From positions 1 to 64,000 of the forward strand of contig NZ_MKKH01000022.1 of the NCBI RefSeq assembly GCF_001942335.1: a stretch of 64,000 bases of DNA, written 5' to 3'. Both the position numbers and the translations under genes were made by a program. The notes under the pieces are model-generated. The model searched no databases. It was not told the origin of the DNA and saw only the letters and a program-made list of their open reading frames with translations. How positions within the stretch are numbered: position 1 is the stretch's first letter; each line of letters starts with the position of its first letter. Shown in pieces: positions 46,925-55,451 of the stretch. The stretch is from Cellulosimicrobium sp. CUA-896. GTDB lineage: Bacteria; Actinomycetota; Actinomycetes; Actinomycetales; Cellulomonadaceae.

Positions 46925-48595
46925 TCAGAAGAGCACCTGCTCGACGCCGGCCCCGGCGACGTCGAGCCCGCCGCCGTCGACGGGCATGCCTGCGAGCGCG
47001 CCGGGGTGCTGCGCCGGCGGTGCGCCGGGGCCGGCCGGCGACGCAGACCCGGTGAGGCTGCCGCGGGGATACGCCCCGTCGACGGGTGGACCGCCGTCGC
47101 CCAGGCCTCCGAGCTCGCCGCGGCGGTAGCGACCCTCGACCCCGGCGGGCCCGCGGTGGCCCGACACGCCGAATCCGCGCGCCTCGAGCATCGGCCGCAC
47201 GCGGTCCCACAGCCAGGAGCGGTAGGCCTTCGACGCGTAGGTGCCGCGGCCGTAGACGCGCTCGTACCCGGGGACGAGTCGGGGGTGCTCGCGCGCGAGC
47301 CAGGACATGAACCACTCGCGCGTGCCCGGCTTGAGGTGGAGCGGCAGGACGGTGACGCCGGTCGCTCCCGCGTCGCGCACGGCGTCGAGGAGCGCGGTCA
47401 GCGCGCGGGTGGAGTCGGTGAGCCAGGGCAGCACGGGGGCGACCATGACGCCGCACGGCAGGCCGGCGGCGCGGATCTCCCGGATCAGGTCGAGCCGCGC
47501 GCGGGGCGTCGGCGTCCCGGGCTCGACCGACGCCTGCAGCTCCGGGTCGAGCAGCGCGAGCGACACGCCCACGCCGACCTCGACGCGCGTCGCCGCGTCC
47601 GCGAGCAGCGGCAGGTCGCGGCGCAGCAGCGTGCCCTTGGTCAGGACCGACAGCGGTGTGCCGGAGTCCGCGAGCGCCGTGATGATCCCGGGCATGAGCC
47701 GGTACCGGCCCTCGGCGCGCTGGTAGGGGTCGGTGTTCGTGCCGAGCGCGACCGCCTCGCGCGCCCAGCTCCTCCTCGACAGCTCCGCGCGGAGCACCTC
47801 GTCCACGTTGAACTTGACGACGACCTCGCGGTCGAAGTCCGCCCCCGCGTCGAGGTCGAGGTACCGGTGCGTGGGCCGGGCGAAGCAGTTGTGGCTCACG
47901 ACCCCGTCGGCGACGAAGTCGCGGGTCCCCGTCGTGATGTCGACGAGCTCGACGAGGTCGTCCGCGCCGCCCAGGGCCTCGAGCGCCTCGACCCGCAGCG
48001 CGCCACCACCGGTGACGTCCTGCCCGAGGAGGGCGGCCTCGCCGTCGGTGGGGCCGTGCGTGGCGCGGCGGCCCGGCCCGACGAGCACGTCGCCGAGCGC
48101 GAGGTGCTCACGTCGCCCCGCGCCGCCGACGACGTAGCGCCAGCCGCGTTCGGTGAGGAACCGGTGGTCGCTGCTCGCCACGAGTCGCGTCCCGTCGGCG
48201 AGCGACACGCGGTAGGCCCGCTTGCGCGTGGTCCACCGGTCGAGCACCCGGGTGCGGACGTAGCGGCGGTAGTGCCCGTGCGACTGCGTCCCGACGATCT
48301 CGTCGCCGACGCGCAGCTCGCCGACGGGCCGGTGCGTCCCGTCCGCGAGGAGCACGGGCGTCGCCGGGTCCAGGCAGTAGGAGCACGCGTGGCTGCAGCC
48401 GCGGTACGGGTTGATCGTCCAGCGGAACGGCATCCGCGACATCGCGGGGACCTTCGACAGCGCGCTCTTCGCCGTCACCTCGTGGAACGTGATCCCCGCG
48501 AACTCGGGCGTGCGCACGCTGCGCACGAGCCCGGCGCGCTCCAGACCCGGGAGCGCGCCGTCGTCCGCACCGATCGCCTGGCCGTCCCATCGCAC
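46925..48595 (-). CDS. Intein-containing Rv2578c-family radical SAM protein
   Basis: A 556-residue precursor. The host protein begins MRWDGQAIGADDGALPGLER and carries the radical SAM cluster motif RGCSHACSYC (Cys 67, 71, 74 before splicing), then FARPTHRYLDLDAG, VKFNVDEVLRAEL and LSVLTKGTLLRRDLPLLA. An intein splits it exactly at the third cluster Cys, so the enzyme can be active only after splicing. The C-terminal 60 residues are Gly/Pro rich. The reaction is unknown. GTG start with a perfect LexA box 9 bp upstream, so DNA damage should induce it. Intact. Confidence 0.9.
   Translation of the reverse strand: MRWDGQAIGADDGALPGLERAGLVRSVRTPEFAGITFHEVTAKSALSKVPAMSRMPFRWTINPYRGCSHACSYCLDPATPVLLADGTHRPVGELRVGDEIVGTQSHGHYRRYVRTRVLDRWTTRKRAYRVSLADGTRLVASSDHRFLTERGWRYVVGGAGRREHLALGDVLVGPGRRATHGPTDGEAALLGQDVTGGGALRVEALEALGGADDLVELVDITTGTRDFVADGVVSHNCFARPTHRYLDLDAGADFDREVVVKFNVDEVLRAELSRRSWAREAVALGTNTDPYQRAEGRYRLMPGIITALADSGTPLSVLTKGTLLRRDLPLLADAATRVEVGVGVSLALLDPELQASVEPGTPTPRARLDLIREIRAAGLPCGVMVAPVLPWLTDSTRALTALLDAVRDAGATGVTVLPLHLKPGTREWFMSWLAREHPRLVPGYERVYGRGTYASKAYRSWLWDRVRPMLEARGFGVSGHRGPAGVEGRYRRGELGGLGDGGPPVDGAYPRGSLTGSASPAGPGAPPAQHPGALAGMPVDGGGLDVAGAGVEQVLF
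47888..48376 (-). other. Mini-intein within the radical SAM protein
   Basis: About 163 residues, from CLDPATPVLLADGTHRPVGE (Cys1 and the N-terminal splicing block) to DFVADGVVSHN. The next residue, Cys of CFARPTHRY, is the +1 nucleophile. The block-B Thr-x-x-His position reads SSDHRFL. The size leaves no room for a LAGLIDADG homing endonuclease. Removing it restores CSHACSYCFARP, the normal cluster motif, which fixes both splice sites. Confidence 0.88.
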
Positions 48596-48603
48596 GACAG
48601 CAT

Positions 48604-48619
48604 TCGAACAGGTGTTCGA
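48604..48619. promoter_or_regulatory. LexA (SOS) box
   Basis: TCGAACAGGTGTTCGA is a perfect match to the actinobacterial SOS box TCGAAC-N4-GTTCGA. It lies 9 bp before the radical SAM GTG and about 48 bp past the hisS stop, so it serves the radical SAM gene. Confidence 0.85.
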
Positions 48620-48667
48620 GAGCGAGTCAAGCAGCGCCCCTCGGCGGTGCCGCCGCGTCCCGCGCCG

Positions 48668-50061
48668 TCATGCCCCGGCGGGGACCGCCCGCGGCCACCA
48701 GTCCTCGGCCGGCGGCTCCCACGTCGCCGGGTCGGCGTCCACCTGCTCGCCCGAGCGGATGTCCTTGACCTGGTCCGGCTCGGGGGCGCCGTCCTCGCCC
48801 GTCCCGCCCGGGAACCAGACGAACGGGATGCCGCGCCGGTCCGCGTAGCGGATCTGCTTGCCGAACTTCGCGGCGCTGGGTGCGACCTCCACGGGGATCC
48901 CCCGCGCGCGCAGGGCCGTGGCCACGGCGTCGGACGCCGGCCGCGTCTCCTCGCTGGTCACGGCGACGACCACGGCGCTGGGCACGGACCGCGTCGCACG
49001 CACGAGGCCCGCCGACAGCAGTCGCGACACGAGGCGCGAGACCCCGATCGACAGCCCGACGCCCGGGTACGTCGTCGCGCCGTCGGACGCGAGGGTGTCG
49101 TAGCGGCCGCCGGAGCAGATCGAGCCGAGCTGCTCGTGGCCGACGAGCACCGTCTCGTAGACCGAGCCCGTGTAGTAGTCCAGGCCGCGCGCGATCTTCA
49201 GGTCGGCGACGACCACGCCGGGCGCCGCACGCTCGCCGCCTCGACGACGGCCGCGAGCTCGGCGAGGCCCGTGTCCATGAGCTCGCTCGTCACGCCGTGC
49301 TCGGCCGCGAGCGCCCGCACCCGGTCGACGACCGAGGTGTCCGAGCCGCTGATCGACGCGAGCGCGAGGCAGGCGTCGGCCTGCTCCGGCGTCGCTCCGG
49401 CCTCGGCGACGAGGAGCTCGGCGACCGTCTGCGGGCCGACCTTGTCCAGCTTGTCGATCTGGCGCAGCACGTCGTCGACCGCGTCGAGCCCGAGGCCGCG
49501 GTAGAACCCCTCGGCGACGCGCCGGTTGTTGACGAGCACGCGGACCTGCGGCACGCCGACGTCCCGCAGGGCGCCCAGCGCCTCGGCCATGACGAGCGGC
49601 AGCTCGACCTCGAAGTGGTACGGCAGCTCACCCGCGCCGACGACGTCGATGTCGGCCTGGGCGAACTCGCGGAAGCGGCCGTCCTGGGGGCGCTCGCCGC
49701 GCCAGACCTTCTGGATCTGGTACCGCTTGAACGGGAACGTGAGGTGCCCGGCGTTCTCCAGCACGTAGCGCGCGAACGGCACGGTGAGGTCGAAGTGGAG
49801 GCCGAGCTGCTTGTCCGGTCGGCCGCTGCGGCCGTCGTCGCCCTCCCCCGGCTCCTCCTGGAGCCGGCGCAGGACGTACACCTCCTTGGACGTCTCGCCC
49901 TTGCGCAGGAGCTGGTCGAGCGGCTCGACGGCCCGCGTCTCGATCCCCGCGAACCCGTGCAGCTCGAACGTGCGGCGCAGCGTGTCGAGGACGTGCTGCT
50001 CGACGACGCGCCCGTCGGGGAGCCATTCGGGGAAACCGGAGAGGGGTGTGGGCCTGGCCAT
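48668..50061 (-). CDS. hisS: Histidine-tRNA ligase; frameshifted
   Basis: A class II synthetase. [20 protein letters not shown] opens the core, motif 2 is [19 protein letters not shown], the HisA motif is [15 protein letters not shown] and motif 3 lies in [15 protein letters not shown]. The C-terminal anticodon domain reads [20 protein letters not shown] ... [20 protein letters not shown] one-base loss near 49228 splits VRRP from [12 protein letters not shown]. Repaired length 464 residues. ATG start at 50061. Confidence 0.95.
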
Positions 50062-50141
50062 GGGACCCGATCTTTCCAGACCGGCCGCCGGGCGGGGCAA
50101 TCGCGGTCGCGTGGCGACCCCCGCGGCGTCGGCTCCGTCGG

Positions 50142-50936
50142 TCAGCCGCGCGCCAGGTACGGGTTGCCCGCGAGCTCGCGGGCGACGGTCGTGGCGGGGC
50201 CGTGGCCGGGGAGCACGTCCCACCGCGGGTCCAGGCGCCCGACGACGTCCCGCAGCGTCCGAGCCATCGTCGCGCCGTCCCCGCCGGGCAGGTCGGTGCG
50301 GCCCACGGACCCGGCGAACAGCACGTCGCCGCTCAGCACGACGCCGGCGGCCGGCTCCCCCACGAGGTAGAGGCTCGATCCCTCGGTGTGCCCCGGGGCC
50401 GGCACCGCGCGCAGGGCGGGGGTGCCGAGCGGGACCGTCGCACCGGGCGCGCCGTCGAACGTTCGCACGTCGGCGGGCTCGCGGTAGTCCTCCGGCCGGG
50501 CGCCGGCGTCGCGCAGCGCCGCGCCGAGCGGCCCGGACACGAGGCCGGTCGCCGCGCCCGCGCCCCGCTCCGGGATCTCGATGGTGCCGAACGGGTCCGC
50601 GAGCCGGTACGCCTCCGCCTCGTGCAGCAGCAGCGGGACCCCCAGGCGCTCGCACACCACGGCGGCGTCCCACGTGTGGTCCACGTGCCCGTGCGTCGCG
50701 AGGACCGCGCGCGGCACGAGCCCCTCGCGCTCCACGAGCGCGACCACCCGGTCCGCGACGCCCGCCCCGGCGTCCACGACGACGCACTCGCCCTCGGGGA
50801 GCACGACGACCGCGCAGTTCGTGCCGAAGACCGGGGCCACGACCACGTGCACCGCGACGGCGGCCGAGCCGCCCGCCGCCCGCTCGTCGTCCCCGACCGG
50901 GCCGCCGTCCACGTGCTCGTCCGCGTGCTCGTCCAC
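50142..50936 (-). CDS. MBL-fold hydrolase, hydroxyacylglutathione-hydrolase-like (Rv2581c position)
   Basis: A 264-residue MBL-fold enzyme. VVVAPVFGTNCAVVVLPEG leads to LATHGHVDHTWDAAVV (metal site, THxHxDH variant), then PAPGHTEGSSLYLVG, LSGDVLFAGSVGRTDLPGGD (glyoxalase II-like) and VLPGHGPATTVARE. Encoded next to hisS and cyclophilin, as Rv2581c is in mycobacteria. Because actinobacteria lack glutathione, the substrate is probably another thioester. GTG start at 50936 with TAGGCT 8 nt upstream. Intact. Confidence 0.87.
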   Translation of the reverse strand: MDEHADEHVDGGPVGDDERAAGGSAAVAVHVVVAPVFGTNCAVVVLPEGECVVVDAGAGVADRVVALVEREGLVPRAVLATHGHVDHTWDAAVVCERLGVPLLLHEAEAYRLADPFGTIEIPERGAGAATGLVSGPLGAALRDAGARPEDYREPADVRTFDGAPGATVPLGTPALRAVPAPGHTEGSSLYLVGEPAAGVVLSGDVLFAGSVGRTDLPGGDGATMARTLRDVVGRLDPRWDVLPGHGPATTVARELAGNPYLARG

Positions 50937-50944
50937 GACCGCCG

Positions 50945-50950
50945 AGCCTA
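50945..50950 (-). promoter_or_regulatory. -10 hexamer TAGGCT of the MBL-fold gene
   Basis: TAGGCT on the minus strand with 8 nt to the GTG at 50936; probably leaderless. Confidence 0.45.
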
Positions 50951-50975
50951 GCCCTCCGGTTGCCCCGTCCAGCAC

Positions 50976-51059
50976 CGGTCGATACCGGACCGTGACCTCC
51001 GGGGCCCGAAACCACGGGGGGATCGCGTGGGCGGTGCCTAGACTGTCCGGTACCGACCG
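50976..51059. repeat. Inverted repeat spanning the divergent MBL/cyclophilin spacer
   Basis: CGGTCGATACCGGAC (50976-50990) and GTCCGGTACCGACCG (51045-51059) are inverted copies with one mismatch, 54 bp apart. The right arm starts next to a plus-strand -10-like TAGACT (51039-51044) for the cyclophilin gene. It could be an operator pair; nothing in the sequence names the regulator. Confidence 0.4.
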
Positions 51060-51115
51060 CGGGTTGACCGCGGTCGCGCACGCGCGCCGCCACGGCGGAC
51101 GACGAAGGAGCTGGG

Positions 51116-51880
51116 GTGTCGACGAAGAACAAGGAGCGGGAGCAGGCACGCCGCCGCGAGGAGAAGTGGGAGCGCCACGTCGCCCAGCTCCGGGCACGGC
51201 GTCAGCGCACCTGGACCCTCGTCGGCGTCGTCGTCGCCCTCGCGCTCGTCGGCGTCGCGGTCTGGTGGGCGCTGTCCGCGGCGCAGGACCCCGACACGGG
51301 GACCGACCCGGCGGGGCAGCCCGCCCCGCGCGCCGACGCCACGCCCGGCCAGTACACGCTGCCCCCGCCGTCGGCGGCCGAGGGGCGCGAGTGGACCTCC
51401 ACCGTGACGACGAGCGCCGGCGACCTGACGCTGAGCCTCGACGGCGCCGCCGCGCCGCAGGCCGTCGCGAGCTTCGTCGCTCTCGCCGACGCGGGCTACT
51501 TCGACGACACCCGCTGCCACCGCCTGACGACGTCCGGGATCTTCGTCCTGCAGTGCGGGGACCCGACCGCCACGGGCACCGGCGGCCCCGGGTACGGCTT
51601 CGGCCCGATCGAGAACGCCCCGGCCGACGACGTCTACCCGGCCGGCACGGTCGCGATGGCCCGGCAGGGCGGTGACGCCGAGTCGATGGGCTCCCAGTTC
51701 TTCCTCGTCTACGAGGACTCGACCATCCCGTCCGACGCGGCGGGTGGTTACACGGTGTTCGGCACCATCACGTCCGGCCTGGACGTCGTCCAGGCAGTCG
51801 CTGACGCGGGGACGGTGGACGGATCCGGCGACGGATCCCCCGCCACCCCGGTCACCATCGAAGGAGTTGAGACCCAGTGA
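51116..51880 (+). CDS. Membrane-anchored cyclophilin-type peptidyl-prolyl isomerase
   Basis: Assists protein folding outside the membrane. The 254 residues have a highly charged cytosolic start (KEREQARRREEKWERHVAQL), one TM helix (WTLVGVVVALALVGVAVWWA) and a cyclophilin domain from about residue 95: GYFDDTRCHRLTTSGIFVLQ, GDPTATGTGGPGYGF, AMARQGG and GSQFFLVYEDS. The family Gln and Phe of the active site are present. GTG start at 51116 with GAAGGAG upstream. The stop overlaps the next GTG (GTGA). Intact. Confidence 0.9.
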   Translation: MSTKNKEREQARRREEKWERHVAQLRARRQRTWTLVGVVVALALVGVAVWWALSAAQDPDTGTDPAGQPAPRADATPGQYTLPPPSAAEGREWTSTVTTSAGDLTLSLDGAAAPQAVASFVALADAGYFDDTRCHRLTTSGIFVLQCGDPTATGTGGPGYGFGPIENAPADDVYPAGTVAMARQGGDAESMGSQFFLVYEDSTIPSDAAGGYTVFGTITSGLDVVQAVADAGTVDGSGDGSPATPVTIEGVETQ

Positions 51881-53620
51881 GCGATCCCGCGAACCACGAG
51901 GCGAGCGTCCCGGCCGCGGAGCCCGCGCAGGCGGACGCGACCGAACGGGTCGAGACGAGCGAGGTGGAGACGAGCGAGGTGGAGACCACCGGGACGGAGG
52001 CGACCGAGCCGGAGACCGGGGCGACCGCCGCCGGCACGAGCACCGAGCCGGAGACCGGGCGACCGCCGCCGGCACGAGCACCGAGCCCGCCGAACCGGCC
52101 GAGCCCGCCGAGCCGGCCGAGCCCGCCGAGCCGGCCGAGCCCCAGGACCCCGCTCCTGCGCCCGCTGCCGCTCCCGAGGTCCAGGACGCAGCTCCCGCCG
52201 CGGCACCCGCCGCAGCGCCGCGGCCCGGACCGCGGCCCAAGCCCTCGGCGGTCCCCCACCCGCCGCGCCGGCCCGCACCCGCCGCGGCGCCCGGGTCAGC
52301 CGCCCCGGCCGCTGCGCGCCCGAGGTCCCGGCCGTCCCGGCCCTCGCGGACGACTCCGCGGCGGCGAGGGCCGCGGCCGGGTTCGGGCGCGTCGACGCGG
52401 ACGGCACCGTGTACGTGCGCGAGGAGGCCGGCGAGCGCGCCGTCGGGCAGTTCCCCGGCGTCGACGCCGACGAGGCCCTCACGCTCTACGTGCGCCGCTA
52501 CCTCGACCTGCAGGCGAAGGTCGCCCTGTTCGAGTCGCGGCTCACCGCGACCGACCTGTCCGTGCGGGAGATCGACCAGACGCTCTCGCGCCTCGGCGAG
52601 GAGACCGCCGAGCCGTCGGCCGTGGGCGATCTCGACGCCCTGCGCACCCAGGTCGAGCGTCTGCGCGGCGTCGCCGCCGAGCGGCGCGCCCTGATCGAGT
52701 CCGAGCGCGCCTCCGCCAAGGCCGCCGCCCTCGCCGCGCGCACCGAGATCATCGAGGCCGCCGAGAAGATCGCGGCGACGGACCCCGCGCGCATGCAGTG
52801 GCGACCCGCCGGCGAGGAGCTGCGCGCCCTGCTCGAGCGCTGGAAGGAGGCGCAGCGTTCCGGCCCGCGCATCGACCGCGCGAGCGAGGAGGCGCTGTGG
52901 AAGCGGTTCAGCCACGCGCGCACCGCGTTCGACCGCGAGCGCCGCCACTACTTCGCCGAGCTCGAGCAGCGCAACTCCGCCGCCAAGGCGGCCAAGGAGA
53001 AGCTGGTCGAGGAGGCGGAGTCGCTGTCGTCGAGCACGGACTGGGGCCCCACCGCCGGCGCCTACCGCGACCTCATGACCCGCTGGAAGGCGGCGGGCCG
53101 CGCGAGCCGCAAGGACGACGACGCGCTCTGGGCGCGGTTCCGCGCCGCGCAGGACACGTTCTTCCAGGCGCGCGACGCCGCGAACTCGGCCACCGACGCG
53201 GAGTACGCCGCCAACCTCGAGGTCAAGGAGGCGCTGCTGACCGAGGCGGAGGCGCTCGTGCCGGTCAAGGACCTCGCGGCGGCGAAGAACGCGTTGCGCG
53301 ACATCCAGGAGCGCTGGGAGGAGGCCGGCCGCGTCCCGCGCGGCGACCTCCAGCGCGTCGAGGGCCGTCTGCGCGCGGTCGAGAACGCGGTGCGCGACGC
53401 CGAGCAGGCGCAGTGGACGCGGTCGAACCCGGAGACGCGCGCCCGCGCGGAGGGCGCCGCGGCCCAGCTCGAGTCGGCGATCGCCGCGCTCGAGGCGGAC
53501 CTCGCCGCGGCCCGCGACCGCGGCGACTCGCGGACCGTGGCCGAGCTCGAGACCGCGCTCACCGCCCGGCGGGCGTGGCTCGAGCAGGTCGTGCGCGCGG
53601 CGGAGGACTCGCGCGGCTGA
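51877..53620 (+). CDS. DUF349 protein with repetitive acidic N terminus; frameshifted twice
   Basis: About 581 residues. The first 150 are low-complexity: ETSEV repeats, a duplicated unit of about 39 bp, then a PAE run and Pro/Ala stretches. The rest is helical DUF349 repeats (MQWRPAGEELRALLERWKEA, LWKRFSHARTAFDRERRHYF, DWGPTAGAYRDLMTRWKAAG, ALRDIQERWEEAGRVPRGDL), probably coiled coils. One-base losses occur near 52060 and near 52320. The first is proven internally: the preceding copy of the same repeat has one more G. Function unknown; often encoded near rel. Confidence 0.82.
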
Positions 53621-53714
53621 GACATGCCGTGACCGGTGTCCCGGGGCCGGCGCTCGTCCACAGGCGGGCGCCGGCCCCTTCCTCGTGCCGCGCGGTGTGC
53701 GGCACTGTAGGGGC

Positions 53715-54314
53715 GTGACCGTCTACCCGCCGCTGGACCGCCTGCTCGCGCCGCGCGACACCGAGGTCGGGCTGCTCGTGCGCCCGGCGGACGTCGGGGG
53801 CGCGGGCGCGTACCAGGAGCTGCTGCGTCGGGGTTCGCTCGTCGCCGTCCGGGACGGCGTCGCCGCGCCGGCCCGCGTGCCCGTCACGCCGACGCTGCGC
53901 GCGCTCGCGGTGCGCGACGACGTCCCGCCGTCGTGCGTCGTCGCCGGGGCCAGCGCCGCCTGGGTGCTGTGCGGAGGCCCGCCGCCGCCGCGCCTCGAGG
54001 TCGTGTACCCCCCGGGGGCGCACCGCCCTGCCCCGCGGCACGGCCGGGTCCCGCGCCAGGCCGCCCTGCTGGCATCCGAGACCGAGCTCGTCGCGGGCGT
54101 GCGCGTGACGGACCCGCGGCGCACCGCGCTCGACGTCGCGAGCCGTTGCGACGCCGACCACGCGGCCACGCTGCTCGGGCGGCTGCGCGACGCCCGTGGT
54201 CTCGACCTCGCAGCGGTGTCGCGCGCGCTCGAGCTGCGCTACCGCTGGGCGGGGCGCGACCGGGCACGCATCGTGCTCGCCCGCCTGCTCGCCGCGGAGG
54301 GCCACCCGGGCTAG
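53715..54314 (+). CDS. Possible AbiEi-like antitoxin-family protein
   Basis: A 199-residue protein. The N-terminal part reads like a winged-helix segment (AYQELLRRGSLVAVRDGVAA). CVVAGASAAWVLCGGPPPPR, a central beta region and VRVTDPRRTALDVASRCDAD follow the pattern of solitary actinobacterial proteins annotated as AbiEi-like antitoxin-domain proteins. No AbiEii-type nucleotidyltransferase toxin is adjacent, so a toxin-antitoxin role is doubtful. GTG start at 53715. Intact. Confidence 0.45.
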   Translation: MTVYPPLDRLLAPRDTEVGLLVRPADVGGAGAYQELLRRGSLVAVRDGVAAPARVPVTPTLRALAVRDDVPPSCVVAGASAAWVLCGGPPPPRLEVVYPPGAHRPAPRHGRVPRQAALLASETELVAGVRVTDPRRTALDVASRCDADHAATLLGRLRDARGLDLAAVSRALELRYRWAGRDRARIVLARLLAAEGHPG

Positions 54315-54317
54315 GTT
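54312..54317 (+). promoter_or_regulatory. -10 hexamer TAGGTT of the Prim-PolC gene
   Basis: TAGGTT with 7 nt to the ATG at 54325, overlapping the stop (TAG) of the preceding gene; probably leaderless. Confidence 0.5.
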
Positions 54318-54324
54318 GGTCGCC

Positions 54325-55408
54325 ATGGCCGCTGCCACGACGCCGCCGGTGGAGCTCGACGTCCAAGGACACACCGTCCGGGTGACGAGCCCCGACCGCG
54401 TCGTGTTCCCCGCGCGGGGGGTCACCAAGCTCGACGTCGTCGAGTACTTCCTGTCCGTCGGGGACGGCGTCCTCGGTGCGCTCGTCGACCGGCCCACGAC
54501 GCTCGAACGGTGGCCGAAGGGCGTGTTCGAGGGTGCCCGGATGAGCACGCGCACCGACAACAGCGGTGACGCCTTCTACCAGAAGCGCATCCCGAAGGGC
54601 GCGCCGGACTACGTGCGCACGGCGCGGATCGCGTTCCCGAGCGGGCGCACCGCGGACGAGGTGTGCCCCACCGAGCTCGCCGTCGTCGCGTGGGCCGCGA
54701 ACCTCGGGACCCTGACGTTCCACCCGTGGCCGGTGCGCGGCGAGGACGTCGAGGCGGTCGACCAGCTGCGGATCGACCTCGACCCGCAGCCTGGCACCGA
54801 CTTCGACGACGCCGTGCGCGTCGCCCCGCACCTGCGCGAGCTCCTCGACGAGCTCGGGCTGCCCGGTCACCCCAAGACGTCGGGCGGGCGCGGGATCCAC
54901 GTGTTCGTGCCGATCGCGCCGGAGTGGGACTTCGTCGCCGCGCGCCGGGCGACGATCGCGATCGGACGCGAGCTCGAGCGGCGGATGCCGGACCGCGTCA
55001 CGACGAAGTGGTGGAAGGAGGAGCGCGGCGCGAAGATCTTCGTCGACTACAACCAGATGGCGCGCGACCGCACCATCGCGTCGGCCTACTCGATCCGCGC
55101 GAACCAGCGGGCCACGGTCTCGGCCCCGCTGCGCTGGGACGAGCTCGGCGACGTCCATCCCGACGACTTCGACGTGCTGACGATGCGGCCCGGTTCGCCG
55201 AGGTCGGCGACCTGTTCGCGCCGCTGCGCGCTGACCGCGACGACCCCGGTGCCTCGCTCGAGCCCGCCCTGGAGCTCTCGCGCCGCGACGAGGCCGAGCA
55301 CGGGCTCGGCGACCTGCCCTACCCCCCGGAGTACCCGAAGATGCCCGGCGAGCCCAAGCGGGTGCAGCCGAGCAAGGACCGCGACCGACCCCGGTGCCCG
55401 GGACCTGA
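54325..55408 (+). CDS. Primase-polymerase (LigD-Pol/Prim-PolC family); frameshifted twice
   Basis: A gap-filling primase-polymerase of the archaeo-eukaryotic primase fold. [36 protein letters not shown] and [16 protein letters not shown] begin the domain. The catalytic acidic pair is in [18 protein letters not shown] and the [12 protein letters not shown] motif follows. One-base losses near 55192 ([14 protein letters not shown]) and near 55393 (hides the stop at 55406-55408). Repaired length 361 residues. It is a stand-alone polymerase, convergent with a stand-alone ligase, like Prim-PolC and LigC of mycobacteria. Confidence 0.88.
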
Positions 55409-55451
55409 GCGACGCCGGCGGCGGCAGGCCCGCCGACGGGCCGGCGCCGGG

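Noticed and set aside
52020-52150. Short repeats resembling a CRISPR or satellite array
   Set aside because: They are codon-phased repeats (ETSEV, PETGATAAGTSTE, PAE) encoding the low-complexity N terminus of the DUF349 protein.
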